Assembly: GCA_009775095.1 (NCBI GenBank)
Contig: VSOZ01000011.1
Coordinates: 1-40,865, forward strand
From: Muribaculum sp.
GTDB lineage: Bacteria; Bacteroidota; Bacteroidia; Bacteroidales; Muribaculaceae
DNA: 40,865 bases
Reading direction: 5' to 3'
Position numbers and translations under genes: made by a program. The notes under the pieces were generated by a model, which was given only the letters and a program-made list of their open reading frames with translations, made no database searches and was not told the DNA's origin. Below, piece after piece: positions 25,759-34,862 of the stretch (position 1 is the stretch's first letter; each line of letters starts with the position of its first letter).

Positions 25759-26537
25759 CCTACCGGTGTGTCTAAGCCGGCTATTACGAGCTCAATGCCA
25801 AGTTCTTCTATGCGCTGTGCTATTTTATCGGGTATGTTGGCGTCTGTTATAATAAGGTCTATCTCCTCCATATTGGAGATTTTGCTGAACCCGCGACGGC
25901 GAAATTTTGTGGAGTCGGCGAGTACTATTGTCTTTTGTGCTGTGTGCATCATAACCTTGTTCAGGTCGGCTTCGCGTATGTCGGTTGTCGTTATGCCGAA
26001 GTCGAGATCTATGCCGTCAACTCCAAGAAAGAGCTTGCTGCATGAAAATTCCGACAGCGGCGACTCGGCATATTTGCCTACTACCGACAGGCTGCTCATG
26101 CGCAATGAACCGCCGAGTTGTACTATGTCGATGGCTTCGTTGCCTGCCAGTATCTCCGATACCTGAAGCGACGCCGATATTACTGTAAGGCGGTTGATAG
26201 GGCGTATACATCTTGCAAAGGCCCTTACCGTAGTGCCCGATGCTATTATAATGGAGTCGTCTTTGGTTATGAGTGATGCCGCGCGTTTGCCTATCAGCTT
26301 CTTTTCGTCGGGACACAACTTCTCTTTTTCGTTGACCGACCGATTGTTTACATAAGGGTTTATAAGTATAGCTTTGCCGTGACTGCGATAAAGCTTGTTG
26401 CCTTTTTCCAGTTCCGTAAGGTCTTTCCGTATTGTGACAGTCGATACGTCAAGCAGTGATGACAGGTCTGATACCTGAATTGACTCGTGTTTCATCAGTG
26501 TGTCGATGATGAGTTGGTGTCGTTCTTCTTTGGTCAT
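25746..26537 (-). CDS. glpR: DeoR/GlpR-family transcriptional repressor, likely of the glp operon
   Basis: A 263-residue regulator. The N-terminal DeoR helix-turn-helix reads IQVSDLSSLLDVSTVTIRKDLTELEKG, followed by the sugar-phosphate sensor domain (from about 75; IIIASGTTVRAFARCI, LFLGVDGIDLDFGITT, KTIVLADSTKF). Because it diverges from glpABC-glpT, glycerol-3-phosphate is the likely inducer. A reading frame extends upstream to 26621, but 26537 (MTKEERHQL) is the conserved family start and lies just after the promoter. The gene symbol rests on fold plus position. Confidence 0.85.
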   Translation of the reverse strand: MTKEERHQLIIDTLMKHESIQVSDLSSLLDVSTVTIRKDLTELEKGNKLYRSHGKAILINPYVNNRSVNEKEKLCPDEKKLIGKRAASLITKDDSIIIASGTTVRAFARCIRPINRLTVISASLQVSEILAGNEAIDIVQLGGSLRMSSLSVVGKYAESPLSEFSCSKLFLGVDGIDLDFGITTTDIREADLNKVMMHTAQKTIVLADSTKFRRRGFSKISNMEEIDLIITDANIPDKIAQRIEELGIELVIAGLDTPVGHDM

Positions 26538-26560
26538 GAGAAAGTGATAATGAATTGCTG

Positions 26561-26592
26561 CAAATATATATAACTTTATGTAATTAAACAAA
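26561..26592 (-). promoter_or_regulatory. Promoter for the glpR-type gene
   Basis: -33 TTTG (26589-26592) and -7 TATATTTG (26561-26568) on the minus strand with 20-base spacing, an exact consensus. Located 24 bases before the chosen start, it rules out the longer N-terminal extension. Confidence 0.75.
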
Positions 26593-26657
26593 TGGCTGTA
26601 TGGCGTGTTTATATCTAACAATGAATTGCTTTTGCGCTGATTATGCTAAACGAAAGC

Positions 26658-26684
26658 CTTTTGCTTTCGTTTCGAAAGCAAAAG
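26658..26684. promoter_or_regulatory. Palindrome in the glpR/glpA region, candidate operator
   Basis: A perfect inverted repeat with 12-base arms CTTTTGCTTTCG and CGAAAGCAAAAG around TTT. The core TTCG-TTT-CGAA resembles the TTCG...CGAA half-sites of enterobacterial GlpR operators. The half-site TTCGAAAG recurs at 26844-26851, next to the glp transcription start. The 356-base intergenic region holds no gene. Confidence 0.55.
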
Positions 26685-26812
26685 AGCGCGAAATAATAAT
26701 TATGAGCTTTTGAAATTGTTTTGTGTGTAGATTTGATAGTTTTCTAAACAATTGATAATCAGTTGCTGTTTGGGAATATTTAAATTTATCATGAAAATTA
26801 TTGTTAAAAAGT

Positions 26813-26843
26813 TTTGTTTGTAAACAAAATCTATATACTTTTG
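26813..26843 (+). promoter_or_regulatory. Promoter for glpA-glpB-glpC-glpT
   Basis: -33 TTTG (26813-26816) and -7 TACTTTTG (26836-26843) with 19-base spacing. The TTCGAAAG half-site immediately downstream (26844-26851) would overlap the start region, a good place for a repressor to act. Confidence 0.75.
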
Positions 26844-26893
26844 TTCGAAAGAAAAATTAATATTCTTCTGAATCTAACTGAAAGTGATGCGCC

Positions 26894-28549
26894 ATGAATA
26901 TTGAAAACAAACAACATTACGATGTGATCGTAATAGGTGGAGGAGCCACCGGAGCCGGCACAGCCCGTGATTGTTCGATGAGAGGACTGAAGACCTTGCT
27001 TGTCGAACGATTCGATTTTACCGCCGGTGCTACAGGACGCAATCATGGATTGTTGCATAGTGGAGCGCGTTATGCCGTGACCGATCAGGAGTCAGCTTCG
27101 GAATGCATCAAGGAAAATATGATATTGCGTCGTATAACGCGACATTGCGTGGAAGATACCGGAGGCTTGTTTGTGACGCTTCCCGAGGATGACCTCGCAT
27201 ACCAGAATAATTTTGTGGAGTGCTGCCGTAAGGCAGGCATTGATGCCCAACCGATAAGCCCTGAAGAAGCCATAAGGATAGAACCCGCCGTGAATCATAA
27301 GATAATAGGTGCGGTGAAGGTGCCTGACGGTGCTGTTGATCCGTTCCGCCTGACGGTGGCCAATGTGGTCGATGCACGTCGTCACGGAGCGCATGTGCTT
27401 ACATATCATGAGGTCGTCGGCTTCCTAAAAGACCAGAATCGCGTGACAGGGGTAGAGCTACTTGACACAAAGACCGGAGAGCGTAGTGTCGAATATGCTG
27501 ATTTGGTCATAAATGCCGGAGGTATCTGGGGCCATCATATCGCCGAGCTTGCGGGTGTGAAGGTCAATATGTTTCCTGCAAAAGGCGCTCTGCTTATATT
27601 CGGTCATCGTATCAACAACGTTGTCATCAATCGATGTCGCAAGCCGGCCGACGCCGATATTCTCGTGCCCGGCGATACCATATCGCTGATAGGCACGACT
27701 TCAAGCCGCATCCCTTATGATCAGATAGACAATATGGAAGTCACTCCCGAAGAGGTCGATGTACTTATGAGGGAGGGTACAAAGATAGCTCCCTCGCTCG
27801 CATATACTCGTATATTGCGTGCCTATGCCGGAGTAAGGCCTCTTGTGGCGGCTGATAATGACCCGTCGGGCCGGAGCATAAGCCGCGGTATCGTATGTCT
27901 TGATCATGCCACGCGCGACGGTCTTGAAGGCTTTATTACCATTACCGGAGGTAAGCTGATGACTTATAGACTTATGGCTGAATGGGCCACCGACCTTGCA
28001 TGCAAGAAGCTTGGAGTCAATGCCAAGTGCCGTACCGCCGAGACTCCGCTTCCCGGCTCGGAACTTGACCGACATGAACCGCAGACCGACATGGAGCGTA
28101 AATCGCATGTCATAGCATTGAGTACCGATCAGAAGGCTGCCGAAGGGCGTCACGGTTCTCTCAGCACCGAGATAAAATACAAGTCTGATGAGGATGAGGC
28201 GCTTGTGTGCGAGTGCGAGCAGGTGTCGGTGGGCGAGATAAAATATGCCATCGACAGTCTGCACTGCGAGAATCTTATCAACCTGCGTCGTCGTACACGT
28301 ATGGGCATGGGGACATGTCAAGGCGAGCTTTGCGCCTGCAGGGCCGCCGGTATTCTTGTGAAGTCAAACCGTTGTGTCGACCGCACGTTGCGCGACTTGT
28401 CGGCGTTCATCAACGAGCGCTGGAAGGGCATGTATCCTGTTGCGTGGGGTGAGTCGCTCGTCGAGGCGCAGTTCATGTCGTGGCTGTATGAAAGCGTATG
28501 CGGACTTGACCGTATCGCGAAGCCTGAAGATAAAATTGATGAAAAATAA
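26894..28549 (+). CDS. glpA: Anaerobic glycerol-3-phosphate dehydrogenase subunit A
   Basis: FAD-dependent catalytic subunit that oxidises sn-glycerol-3-phosphate to dihydroxyacetone phosphate. The 551-residue protein matches E. coli GlpA in length. The N-terminal FAD fold shows VIVIGGGATGAGTARD, followed by the ATGRNHGLLHSGARY segment. Near the C-terminus (about residues 437-490) is a BFD-like [2Fe-2S] domain with CECEQ and CQGELCAC cysteines. It opens the operon and is followed by glpB after nine bases. Confidence 0.95.
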   Translation: MNIENKQHYDVIVIGGGATGAGTARDCSMRGLKTLLVERFDFTAGATGRNHGLLHSGARYAVTDQESASECIKENMILRRITRHCVEDTGGLFVTLPEDDLAYQNNFVECCRKAGIDAQPISPEEAIRIEPAVNHKIIGAVKVPDGAVDPFRLTVANVVDARRHGAHVLTYHEVVGFLKDQNRVTGVELLDTKTGERSVEYADLVINAGGIWGHHIAELAGVKVNMFPAKGALLIFGHRINNVVINRCRKPADADILVPGDTISLIGTTSSRIPYDQIDNMEVTPEEVDVLMREGTKIAPSLAYTRILRAYAGVRPLVAADNDPSGRSISRGIVCLDHATRDGLEGFITITGGKLMTYRLMAEWATDLACKKLGVNAKCRTAETPLPGSELDRHEPQTDMERKSHVIALSTDQKAAEGRHGSLSTEIKYKSDEDEALVCECEQVSVGEIKYAIDSLHCENLINLRRRTRMGMGTCQGELCACRAAGILVKSNRCVDRTLRDLSAFINERWKGMYPVAWGESLVEAQFMSWLYESVCGLDRIAKPEDKIDEK

Positions 28550-28558
28550 AAGGAATCC

Positions 28559-29809
28559 ATGAAATACGATACTATTATAATAGGTGGCGGTATAAGCGGA
28601 CTGGTAAGCGGTATAAAACTTGCCAAGAACGGTTCTAAAGTGGCTATTGTGTCGGCCGGTCAGAGTGCGCTGCATTTCAGCTCCGGTTCGATGGCCCTTT
28701 TCGGTCATGATGCCGGCGGCGATATATTGCGCCCGTTGGAAGCTATAGCCGAACTTCCTGCAACCCACCCGTATTCCAAGATAGGACCGGATGCGATAAA
28801 GAGTATGCTCCCCGAAGTAAAGCCCCTTTTTGCCGAAGCGGGCATAACTCTCAACGGTACCGAGGCGAAGAATCATTTCCGTCTTACCCCTGTCGGAGCG
28901 TTTAAGCCTGCATGGCTGTCCATGCTTGATTATGCTACGGTCGACTCTCTCGATAATATACCGTGGGGCAAGGTGGTTATTATAAATCTAAAGGGTTATC
29001 TTGATTTTTATCCCGATTTTATTGCCCGTGGTCTGAATGCTTGTGGCCTTGACTGTGATATTCGTGAGTTCACTCTTGCGGAGCTTGAGGTATTGCGCAA
29101 AAGCTCGACAGAGATGCGTGCTACTAACATCGCACGTGTTATTACCGGCCCTGTGCTTGATGATTTCGCTTGTGAAATAAACCGTATTATCGATGATACG
29201 AAAGCAGATACCGTGCTGATGCCGGCTGTGGTCGGCCTGTTTGACGAAGAACCGGTGAAGCGGTTGCGCGAGCTGGTTAAGCGTCCGCTGCGTTATGTGT
29301 CGACGATGCCAATGTCACTCGGCGGCATGAGAGCGCAGATGCGGTTGCGCAATCATTTCCAGAAACTCGGCGGTACATATCTTATCGGCGATAGCGTCAG
29401 CTATGGCGAGATGGATAATGACCGGTTGAAGAGTGTATATACGGTCAATCTCGGCGACATGCCTCTGGAGGCCGATAATTTTATCCTCGCTACCGGAAGT
29501 TTCTTCAGCCACGGACTGGAGGCGACTCCCGATACTATTTATGAGCCTATATTCGGCCTTGATGTGAACGCTTCGCATTCACGACCCGACTGGTATGATA
29601 CTGACATATACAACGAGCAGAACTACATGAAATTCGGCGTTGTTACCGACGAGGATTTCCATGTGTTCAAGGATCAGCGTCCCATACGCAACTTCCGTGC
29701 TATTGGTGCCGTTGTAGGTGCACACGATGCCCTTAAGGAGGAGTCGGGAGCCGGAGTGTCGATACTGTCGGCGCTTAAGGTGGCAAATGATATTATTAAC
29801 GGAAAATAA
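28559..29809 (+). CDS. glpB: Anaerobic glycerol-3-phosphate dehydrogenase subunit B
   Basis: A 416-residue flavoprotein subunit close to the E. coli GlpB length of about 419. It begins with a Rossmann dinucleotide motif (DTIIIGGGISGLVSGIKLA) and has the FSSGSMALFG segment typical of GlpB. It acts with GlpA and the membrane-linked GlpC to pass electrons to menaquinone during anaerobic growth. It lies nine bases after glpA and ten bases before glpC. Confidence 0.93.
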   Translation: MKYDTIIIGGGISGLVSGIKLAKNGSKVAIVSAGQSALHFSSGSMALFGHDAGGDILRPLEAIAELPATHPYSKIGPDAIKSMLPEVKPLFAEAGITLNGTEAKNHFRLTPVGAFKPAWLSMLDYATVDSLDNIPWGKVVIINLKGYLDFYPDFIARGLNACGLDCDIREFTLAELEVLRKSSTEMRATNIARVITGPVLDDFACEINRIIDDTKADTVLMPAVVGLFDEEPVKRLRELVKRPLRYVSTMPMSLGGMRAQMRLRNHFQKLGGTYLIGDSVSYGEMDNDRLKSVYTVNLGDMPLEADNFILATGSFFSHGLEATPDTIYEPIFGLDVNASHSRPDWYDTDIYNEQNYMKFGVVTDEDFHVFKDQRPIRNFRAIGAVVGAHDALKEESGAGVSILSALKVANDIINGK

Positions 29810-29819
29810 TGCGGTGACT

Positions 29820-31073
29820 ATGGACTATCAACAAAATACTACAAGCAACAATAACTTCGAGGAGTGCATAAAGTGTACGATCTGTACGGTATATTGTCCT
29901 GTCACTGCCGTAAATCCCGACTATCCCGGTCCAAAGCAGGCCGGACCCGACGGTGAGCGTTATCGCCTCAAGAAACCGTTCTTTTACGATGAGGCGCTTA
30001 AGTATTGCCTTAACTGCAAACGTTGTGAGGTGGCCTGTCCGTCAAATGTGAAGATCGGCGACATAATTCAGGCTGCGCGTATAAAGTACAGCGCCCATTC
30101 TCCGGCTCTGCGCGACCGCATGCTGGCAAGCACCGATTTTGTCGGTACTATGGCTACTCCGTTTGCACCCATTGTGAACGCCACGTTGCGTTTCAAGCCC
30201 GTGAAGAAGATTATGGACTGTGTGCTTAAGATTGACGATCACCGTACATTTCCCTCCTATGCCGGACAGGTGTTTACGTCATGGTACCGTAAAAACGCCG
30301 CCGCACGGCAGAACGATTATCCCCGTCAGGTGTCATACTTCCACGGATGCTACGTGCAGTACAACTTCCCGCAGCTCGGCAAGGACCTTGTAACGGTCAT
30401 GAATGCCGTGGGCTACGGCGTGCAGCTCCTTGAAAAGGAAAAATGCTGTGGTGTGGCCAAGATTGCCAACCGTCTTATAAAGGAGGCAAAGCGCGATGCC
30501 GACATAAACATGGCGTCGATACGCAAGTCGGTGGTCGACGAAAACCGTCCGGTCATAGCTACAAGTTCGACATGTACGTTTACTATGCGCGACGAGTATC
30601 CGCACCTGCTTGATATCGATAATGCCGATGTCCGCGACGAGATCATGCTTGCCACACGATTCCTTTATCGACTTGTCGACGAAGGCAAGGTGAAACTTGC
30701 GTTCAAGAGCGATTATAGGAAAAGAGTGGCTTACCACACTCCGTGCCACATGGAGAAACTCGGATGGGCCATTTACTCCGTGTCGTTGCTCAAGATGATA
30801 CCGGGCCTTGATTTCGTGCATCTTGACTCGCAGTGCTGTGGCATAGCCGGCACGTATGGTTTCAAGAAAGAGAATTACAAATACTCTCAGGCCATAGGAC
30901 AGCCGCTGTTTGACCAGATAAAGCGTGAACATGTCGATGTGGTGGCCACCGATTGCGAGACCTGCAAGTGGCAGATCGAGATGTCAGCCGATGTGCCGGT
31001 AGCCAATCCGATATCGATTATAGCCGAAGCGCTTGACATAGAAAAAACAATAGAACTCAACAAGACGATATAA
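29820..31073 (+). CDS. glpC: Anaerobic glycerol-3-phosphate dehydrogenase subunit C
   Basis: Iron-sulphur subunit linking GlpAB to the membrane quinone pool. From the ATG at 29820 (MDYQQNTTS) it has 417 residues; an in-frame extension back to 29718 overlaps glpB and is rejected. Two [4Fe-4S] sets are clear: Cys16, 19, 22, 26 and Cys63, 66, 69, 73. Two CCG domains follow, seen as the EKCCGVAKI and SQCCGIAGTYG stretches. It precedes glpT by 44 bases. Confidence 0.95.
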   Translation: MDYQQNTTSNNNFEECIKCTICTVYCPVTAVNPDYPGPKQAGPDGERYRLKKPFFYDEALKYCLNCKRCEVACPSNVKIGDIIQAARIKYSAHSPALRDRMLASTDFVGTMATPFAPIVNATLRFKPVKKIMDCVLKIDDHRTFPSYAGQVFTSWYRKNAAARQNDYPRQVSYFHGCYVQYNFPQLGKDLVTVMNAVGYGVQLLEKEKCCGVAKIANRLIKEAKRDADINMASIRKSVVDENRPVIATSSTCTFTMRDEYPHLLDIDNADVRDEIMLATRFLYRLVDEGKVKLAFKSDYRKRVAYHTPCHMEKLGWAIYSVSLLKMIPGLDFVHLDSQCCGIAGTYGFKKENYKYSQAIGQPLFDQIKREHVDVVATDCETCKWQIEMSADVPVANPISIIAEALDIEKTIELNKTI

Positions 31074-31117
31074 CAAATTATTTACCTTAAACCAATCAAT
31101 CATCACTATTTCTTGTA

Positions 31118-32647
31118 ATGGCAAAAGACAATATTTACGGCTCTTGGAAGCCGGAGGTGATTAAGCAGTATAAGACGTGGCAGTTCCGTACCATATTGGT
31201 GTCGATGATCGGCTACGCTATCTATTATTTCGTTAGAAAAAACTTTTCGTTGGCCATGCCGGGGCTTACGGCTCAGTACGGCATATCCAACACCGACTTC
31301 GGTATAGTTATCGGTATCGGTTCGCTTGTATACGGACTTTCACGTTTTATCAACGGATTTGTCGTTGACCGCTACAGCGCGCGTGCAGTGATGGCCATAG
31401 GTCTGTTGTTGTGCGCGTTGTCCAACTTCGCCTTTGGTTTCGGCTACAACATCAGTGCTTGGCTGGTGGGTGTCGATCCTACATCGGCTGTGGCTCAGAG
31501 CACACCCGACCTTATCAACATGCTTGTGCTTGTCATGGCGGTGACCATAGTGCTCAATCAGATGTTTCAGGGTGTGGGCTATCCTCCGTGTGCACGTCTG
31601 TTGCCATGTTGGATACACCCCTCTGAACTGGCTACAAAGATGTCGATATGGAATACTTCGCACTCTATCGGTGCCGCCGCTGCGGTTGTGGCTTGCGGTT
31701 ATATCATGGGGTCTATGGGCGATGACATGAGTTCCAATCCCGAAATCATCAAGACCATTGCCGCTAACCTCAAGGTCGATGCCTCGACAGCCGACGGCAT
31801 GAACCAGATACTTCAATATGCCAAGCACTGGGGTGCTTGGAAGTGGTGCTTCTGGCTGCCCGCATGTCTTGCCGTACTCGGTGCCGGATGGCTTTACTTC
31901 GGTCTGCGCGATGATCCCCGATCGGTAGGTCTGCCTGAGTTGCCCGGTACGAAGACCGGCAAGAGCGAGGCAAAGGGAGCCAAGACTCCGTCACATTCCG
32001 CATTTCTCCGCGCTATGGTATGGACCAACCGCTGGATCTGGACCTTGTGTGTCGCCAATGTGTTTGTATACGTCATGCGCATGGGCATCCTTGACTGGGG
32101 GCCAAAATTCCTTACCGAGGCACGTGGCATGACCATAGAGGATGCCGCTTGGTCTGTGGCCGCGTTTGAGATTTTTGCCATTGTAGGTACTATATTTGCC
32201 GGTTGGGCTACCGATCATATATTCAAGGGCAAGGCTCACCGCATGTGCTTCTGCTGTATGGTGTCGGCCGCTCTGTTTATGTCGATATTCATTTTCTTCC
32301 CGGGTCTTCCCATGCTCGTGTCTATACTTGCTTTGGCGATGGCCGGCTTCTTTATCTACGGTCCGCAGGCGCTCATCGGTATCGCTTCGGCCAACCATGC
32401 CACTAAAGAGGCTTCCGCTACAGCCAACGGTCTTGCCGGTATATTCGGTTACGTAGGTTCGTTTCTGTCGGCTATCGGTGTCGGTATCGTTGCCGACCAC
32501 TACGGATGGAATGTCGTGTTCTACCTTATAATCGGCATAGGTGTGCTTGGAGCTATCACTTTTGTGACCATGTGGGCCGCGCCGCGCGACGGATATGCCC
32601 GTTCCCAGAAGTTCTATGCGGAGCAGGATGCAAAGTCTGACAAATAA
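31118..32647 (+). CDS. glpT: Glycerol-3-phosphate transporter, MFS organophosphate:phosphate antiporter
   Basis: A 12-helix inner membrane carrier of 509 residues, about 55 longer than E. coli GlpT. Family marks include YAIYYFVRKNFSLAMPGL in TM1 and the FQGVGYPPCARLLPCWI block, with a conserved Arg after the first helix. Extra length comes from loops between helices (about residues 115-135 and 195-245, the latter with GDDMSSNPEIIK and AADG-like helical sequence). The family exchanges glycerol-3-phosphate for phosphate. Position behind glpABC makes that the likely substrate; no glpK or glpF is seen. Confidence 0.9.
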   Translation: MAKDNIYGSWKPEVIKQYKTWQFRTILVSMIGYAIYYFVRKNFSLAMPGLTAQYGISNTDFGIVIGIGSLVYGLSRFINGFVVDRYSARAVMAIGLLLCALSNFAFGFGYNISAWLVGVDPTSAVAQSTPDLINMLVLVMAVTIVLNQMFQGVGYPPCARLLPCWIHPSELATKMSIWNTSHSIGAAAAVVACGYIMGSMGDDMSSNPEIIKTIAANLKVDASTADGMNQILQYAKHWGAWKWCFWLPACLAVLGAGWLYFGLRDDPRSVGLPELPGTKTGKSEAKGAKTPSHSAFLRAMVWTNRWIWTLCVANVFVYVMRMGILDWGPKFLTEARGMTIEDAAWSVAAFEIFAIVGTIFAGWATDHIFKGKAHRMCFCCMVSAALFMSIFIFFPGLPMLVSILALAMAGFFIYGPQALIGIASANHATKEASATANGLAGIFGYVGSFLSAIGVGIVADHYGWNVVFYLIIGIGVLGAITFVTMWAAPRDGYARSQKFYAEQDAKSDK

Positions 32648-32656
32648 AAAACGAAG

Positions 32657-33526
32657 TTGATTATGGATATGATAGACAGTTATATATCTCCCATGTCGGA
32701 CACCCGGCTTAAAGAGGCGTGTTCGCGCATAAAGCATGTCGCTCTCGACATGGACGGCACCATATATCTTGGCTCGCAGCTGTTTCCGTTTACAATGGAT
32801 TTTTTGAAGATGCTGCGTGACAACGGCATAGGATATTCATTTCTTACCAATAACCCTACCAAGAGTATCGAGGATTATCTGAAGAAGCTCCGGGGACTCG
32901 GCATAGAGGCCTCGCGTGAGGAGATGTACACCACCGCTGTGGCTACAATCGAGTATCTTAAGACCTATATGCCTGAGGCTAAACGCCTGTTTGTGCTCGG
33001 TACTCCGAGTATGATAAAAGAGTTTGAACAGGCCGGCTTTGAAATGGCCGATGTTGATGCCGATGACCGGCCCGATGCTCTCGTTGTGGCGTTTGACACT
33101 ACGTTGGTGTATGACCGCCTTTGTCATGCTTCATGGTGGGCGTCGCAAGGTATTCCCTACATCGCCACCAATCCCGACCGCGTATGTCCTACCGATCAGC
33201 CTACTGTATTGGTTGACTGCGGGTCGCTGTGCAAGTGCATTGAGCATGCCACAGGACGTATTCCCGACATAGTTATAGGAAAACCCAATCCCGACATGCT
33301 TGCCGGCATACGTCATCGTTACGGACTTGAAGCCGACGAGATAGCCATGTGCGGCGACCGTATATATACCGATGTGGCTATGGCCCGCAATGCCGGTGCT
33401 TTGGGTGTGCTCGTACTGTCGGGTGAGACTACACTCGACACTGCCGTAAACTCTGATCCGCAGCCGCCGATCACGGCTGTCAATATCATGGAGTTCGGCA
33501 AGTTATTGATCCAATCGCGCAATTGA
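32657..33526 (+). CDS. HAD-IIA family sugar/polyol phosphatase
   Basis: A 289-residue cytoplasmic phosphatase of the NagD/4-nitrophenylphosphatase type. Motif I is DMDGTIYLG with nucleophile Asp31 and acid Asp33; motif II is the FLTNNPTKS stretch; the later GKPNPDML and CGDRIYTDVAMARNAG carry motifs III and IV. A start two codons in (MDMIDSY) is possible. It begins nine bases after glpT, so it likely acts on a phosphate ester of this pathway, such as glycerol or dihydroxyacetone phosphate. The precise substrate is not readable. Confidence 0.9.
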   Translation: MIMDMIDSYISPMSDTRLKEACSRIKHVALDMDGTIYLGSQLFPFTMDFLKMLRDNGIGYSFLTNNPTKSIEDYLKKLRGLGIEASREEMYTTAVATIEYLKTYMPEAKRLFVLGTPSMIKEFEQAGFEMADVDADDRPDALVVAFDTTLVYDRLCHASWWASQGIPYIATNPDRVCPTDQPTVLVDCGSLCKCIEHATGRIPDIVIGKPNPDMLAGIRHRYGLEADEIAMCGDRIYTDVAMARNAGALGVLVLSGETTLDTAVNSDPQPPITAVNIMEFGKLLIQSRN

Positions 33527-33528
33527 CT

Positions 33529-34515
33529 ATGAATTTTTGTAAATGTGTGGCGGGGGCGCTCACAGTGTTGTTGACGACAGCATTTGTGGCGCCCCTGCGC
33601 GCGCAGCACCTCGGTCATAACTATCGCCTTAAAAAGGTGATACCCGTAGAGGGGCGTCAGGGCATTGCTATTGACAGCAATTACTATTATGTGTCCGATA
33701 CGAAGGTCCTGTACAAATACGACAAGGAGGGGCGTATCGTGGCCCGTAACGACAGGCCGTTTATGCACCCCGAGATAGCCAATCATTTCGGCGATATCGA
33801 TGTATATGACGGTGAGATATATTGCGGTATAGAGCGCTTTGAGTACGGACGCGGCTACAACATTGCCATATCGGTCTATGATGCCGCCACGCTGCAGTGG
33901 AAGCGCGACCTGCCGTGGGCACCCGAGTCGGGACAAGTGGAGGTGTCCGGGCTGGCGGTTGACCGTGACCGTAATCTTGTGTGGATGTCTGACTGGGTCG
34001 ACAGCCGTTACGTGTATGCCTACGATCTTGCCACGGGACGCTATCACAGCAAGATGCAGTGCCGTCCCGCTCCATATTGGTGTCAGGGCATATTTATTGC
34101 CGACGGTAAGATGCTGTTGACCGCCGATGACGGAGAGGCTCAGTACGGCATACCCGACAACATATATGTCGCCGATGTAAGCGATGTACCTTATACCGGA
34201 TTGGTTGATGGTGAGGAAGTGGTTAAAGAGACTCCCTTCAGCGTCAAGCTCGACAAGGACGGTAAGCCGGTCATACGTCGGGGACGGGTTGCCGGCGGTG
34301 CTAAGGCCGGGCGCGTGGAGCTTTTTCGCGAGATGAACGACTTCCGTCGCGCCGGAGAGATAGAAGGACTCTCAATCGACCCCGTGAATGATGACCTCGT
34401 GGTGCTGAATAACCGTGGTACCCGTATTGTGCTCGGTATGTCGCAGGGACCGCTAACCGACGAGGGCTACACCGGCGAGGTCCACGAACTCTACATCTAC
34501 GAAAAAATCGACTGA
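33529..34515 (+). CDS. Secreted beta-propeller-like protein of unknown function
   Basis: A 328-residue protein with a signal peptide (MNFCKCVAGALTVLLTTAFVA, cleavage after about residue 26), so periplasmic or exported. Repeating strand units with aromatic and aspartate motifs (GIAIDSNYYYVSDTKVLYKYDKEG, GLAVDRDRNLVWMSDWVDSRYVYAYD, GLSIDPVNDDLVVLNN) indicate a propeller of the NHL/SMP-30/esterase-like kind. The ATG at 33529 is two bases after the HAD stop, so it is translated with the glp genes; a TTG at 33523 is unlikely. It might release or bind a phosphodiester or glycerol-phosphate ligand, but no active-site signature supports this. Confidence 0.72.
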   Translation: MNFCKCVAGALTVLLTTAFVAPLRAQHLGHNYRLKKVIPVEGRQGIAIDSNYYYVSDTKVLYKYDKEGRIVARNDRPFMHPEIANHFGDIDVYDGEIYCGIERFEYGRGYNIAISVYDAATLQWKRDLPWAPESGQVEVSGLAVDRDRNLVWMSDWVDSRYVYAYDLATGRYHSKMQCRPAPYWCQGIFIADGKMLLTADDGEAQYGIPDNIYVADVSDVPYTGLVDGEEVVKETPFSVKLDKDGKPVIRRGRVAGGAKAGRVELFREMNDFRRAGEIEGLSIDPVNDDLVVLNNRGTRIVLGMSQGPLTDEGYTGEVHELYIYEKID

Positions 34516-34862
34516 TTTAGGGTCAATCTAAAAAACGGTTGTTAAAAATAGCTGTGTTTGTCGGGCCGCCGTACTACGGCGGTCGGTTGCGACCTATATG
34601 GCCATCGGGGTATGCGGGCGCCGTGGTACTGGCATCCCTACCTTCCGACAAAAAATTAACAGGTCAACCGGGTTTTGCATCTGATCCGTAAAAACGGTTG
34701 TTATATTGGGCGCATCGGAGATGCGCTATGTGCACAACCCCATGATAAGCGCTTCCGGCGCGGTTCATGGGGTTGTAAGTGTTGCACCCCGGACTTCGCG
34801 TCGAGGACGCGATACATGCTCACTGACTGCCATATTGATGTATCTGGTGTCTCCAACGTAAA
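34516..34862. other. Hairpin-rich non-coding stretch between the glp operon and the fimbrial locus
   Basis: No gene is seen. It contains several perfect stems: 34557-34564 with 34645-34652 (TTTGTCGG/CCGACAAA) enclosing two smaller hairpins; GCGCATC/GATGCGC at 34710-34726; a 12-base perfect stem ACAACCCCATGA/TCATGGGGTTGT (34734-34745 with 34765-34776); and CGCGTC/GACGCG at 34798-34812. A 14-base direct repeat AAAAACGGTTGTTA occurs at 34531-34544 and 34690-34703. It may be a repeat family, transcription barrier or structured RNA. Confidence 0.6.
34531..34703. repeat. 14-base direct repeat, two copies
   Basis: AAAAACGGTTGTTA at 34531-34544 and 34690-34703. Each lies at the 3' border of one hairpin unit when read on the minus strand, where it becomes TAACAACCGTTTTT, a U-rich ending. 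Confidence 0.6.

Noticed and set aside
33319..34047. 242-codon minus-strand frame over the phosphatase and propeller genes
   Set aside because: Antisense shadow; low-complexity composition with no domain.
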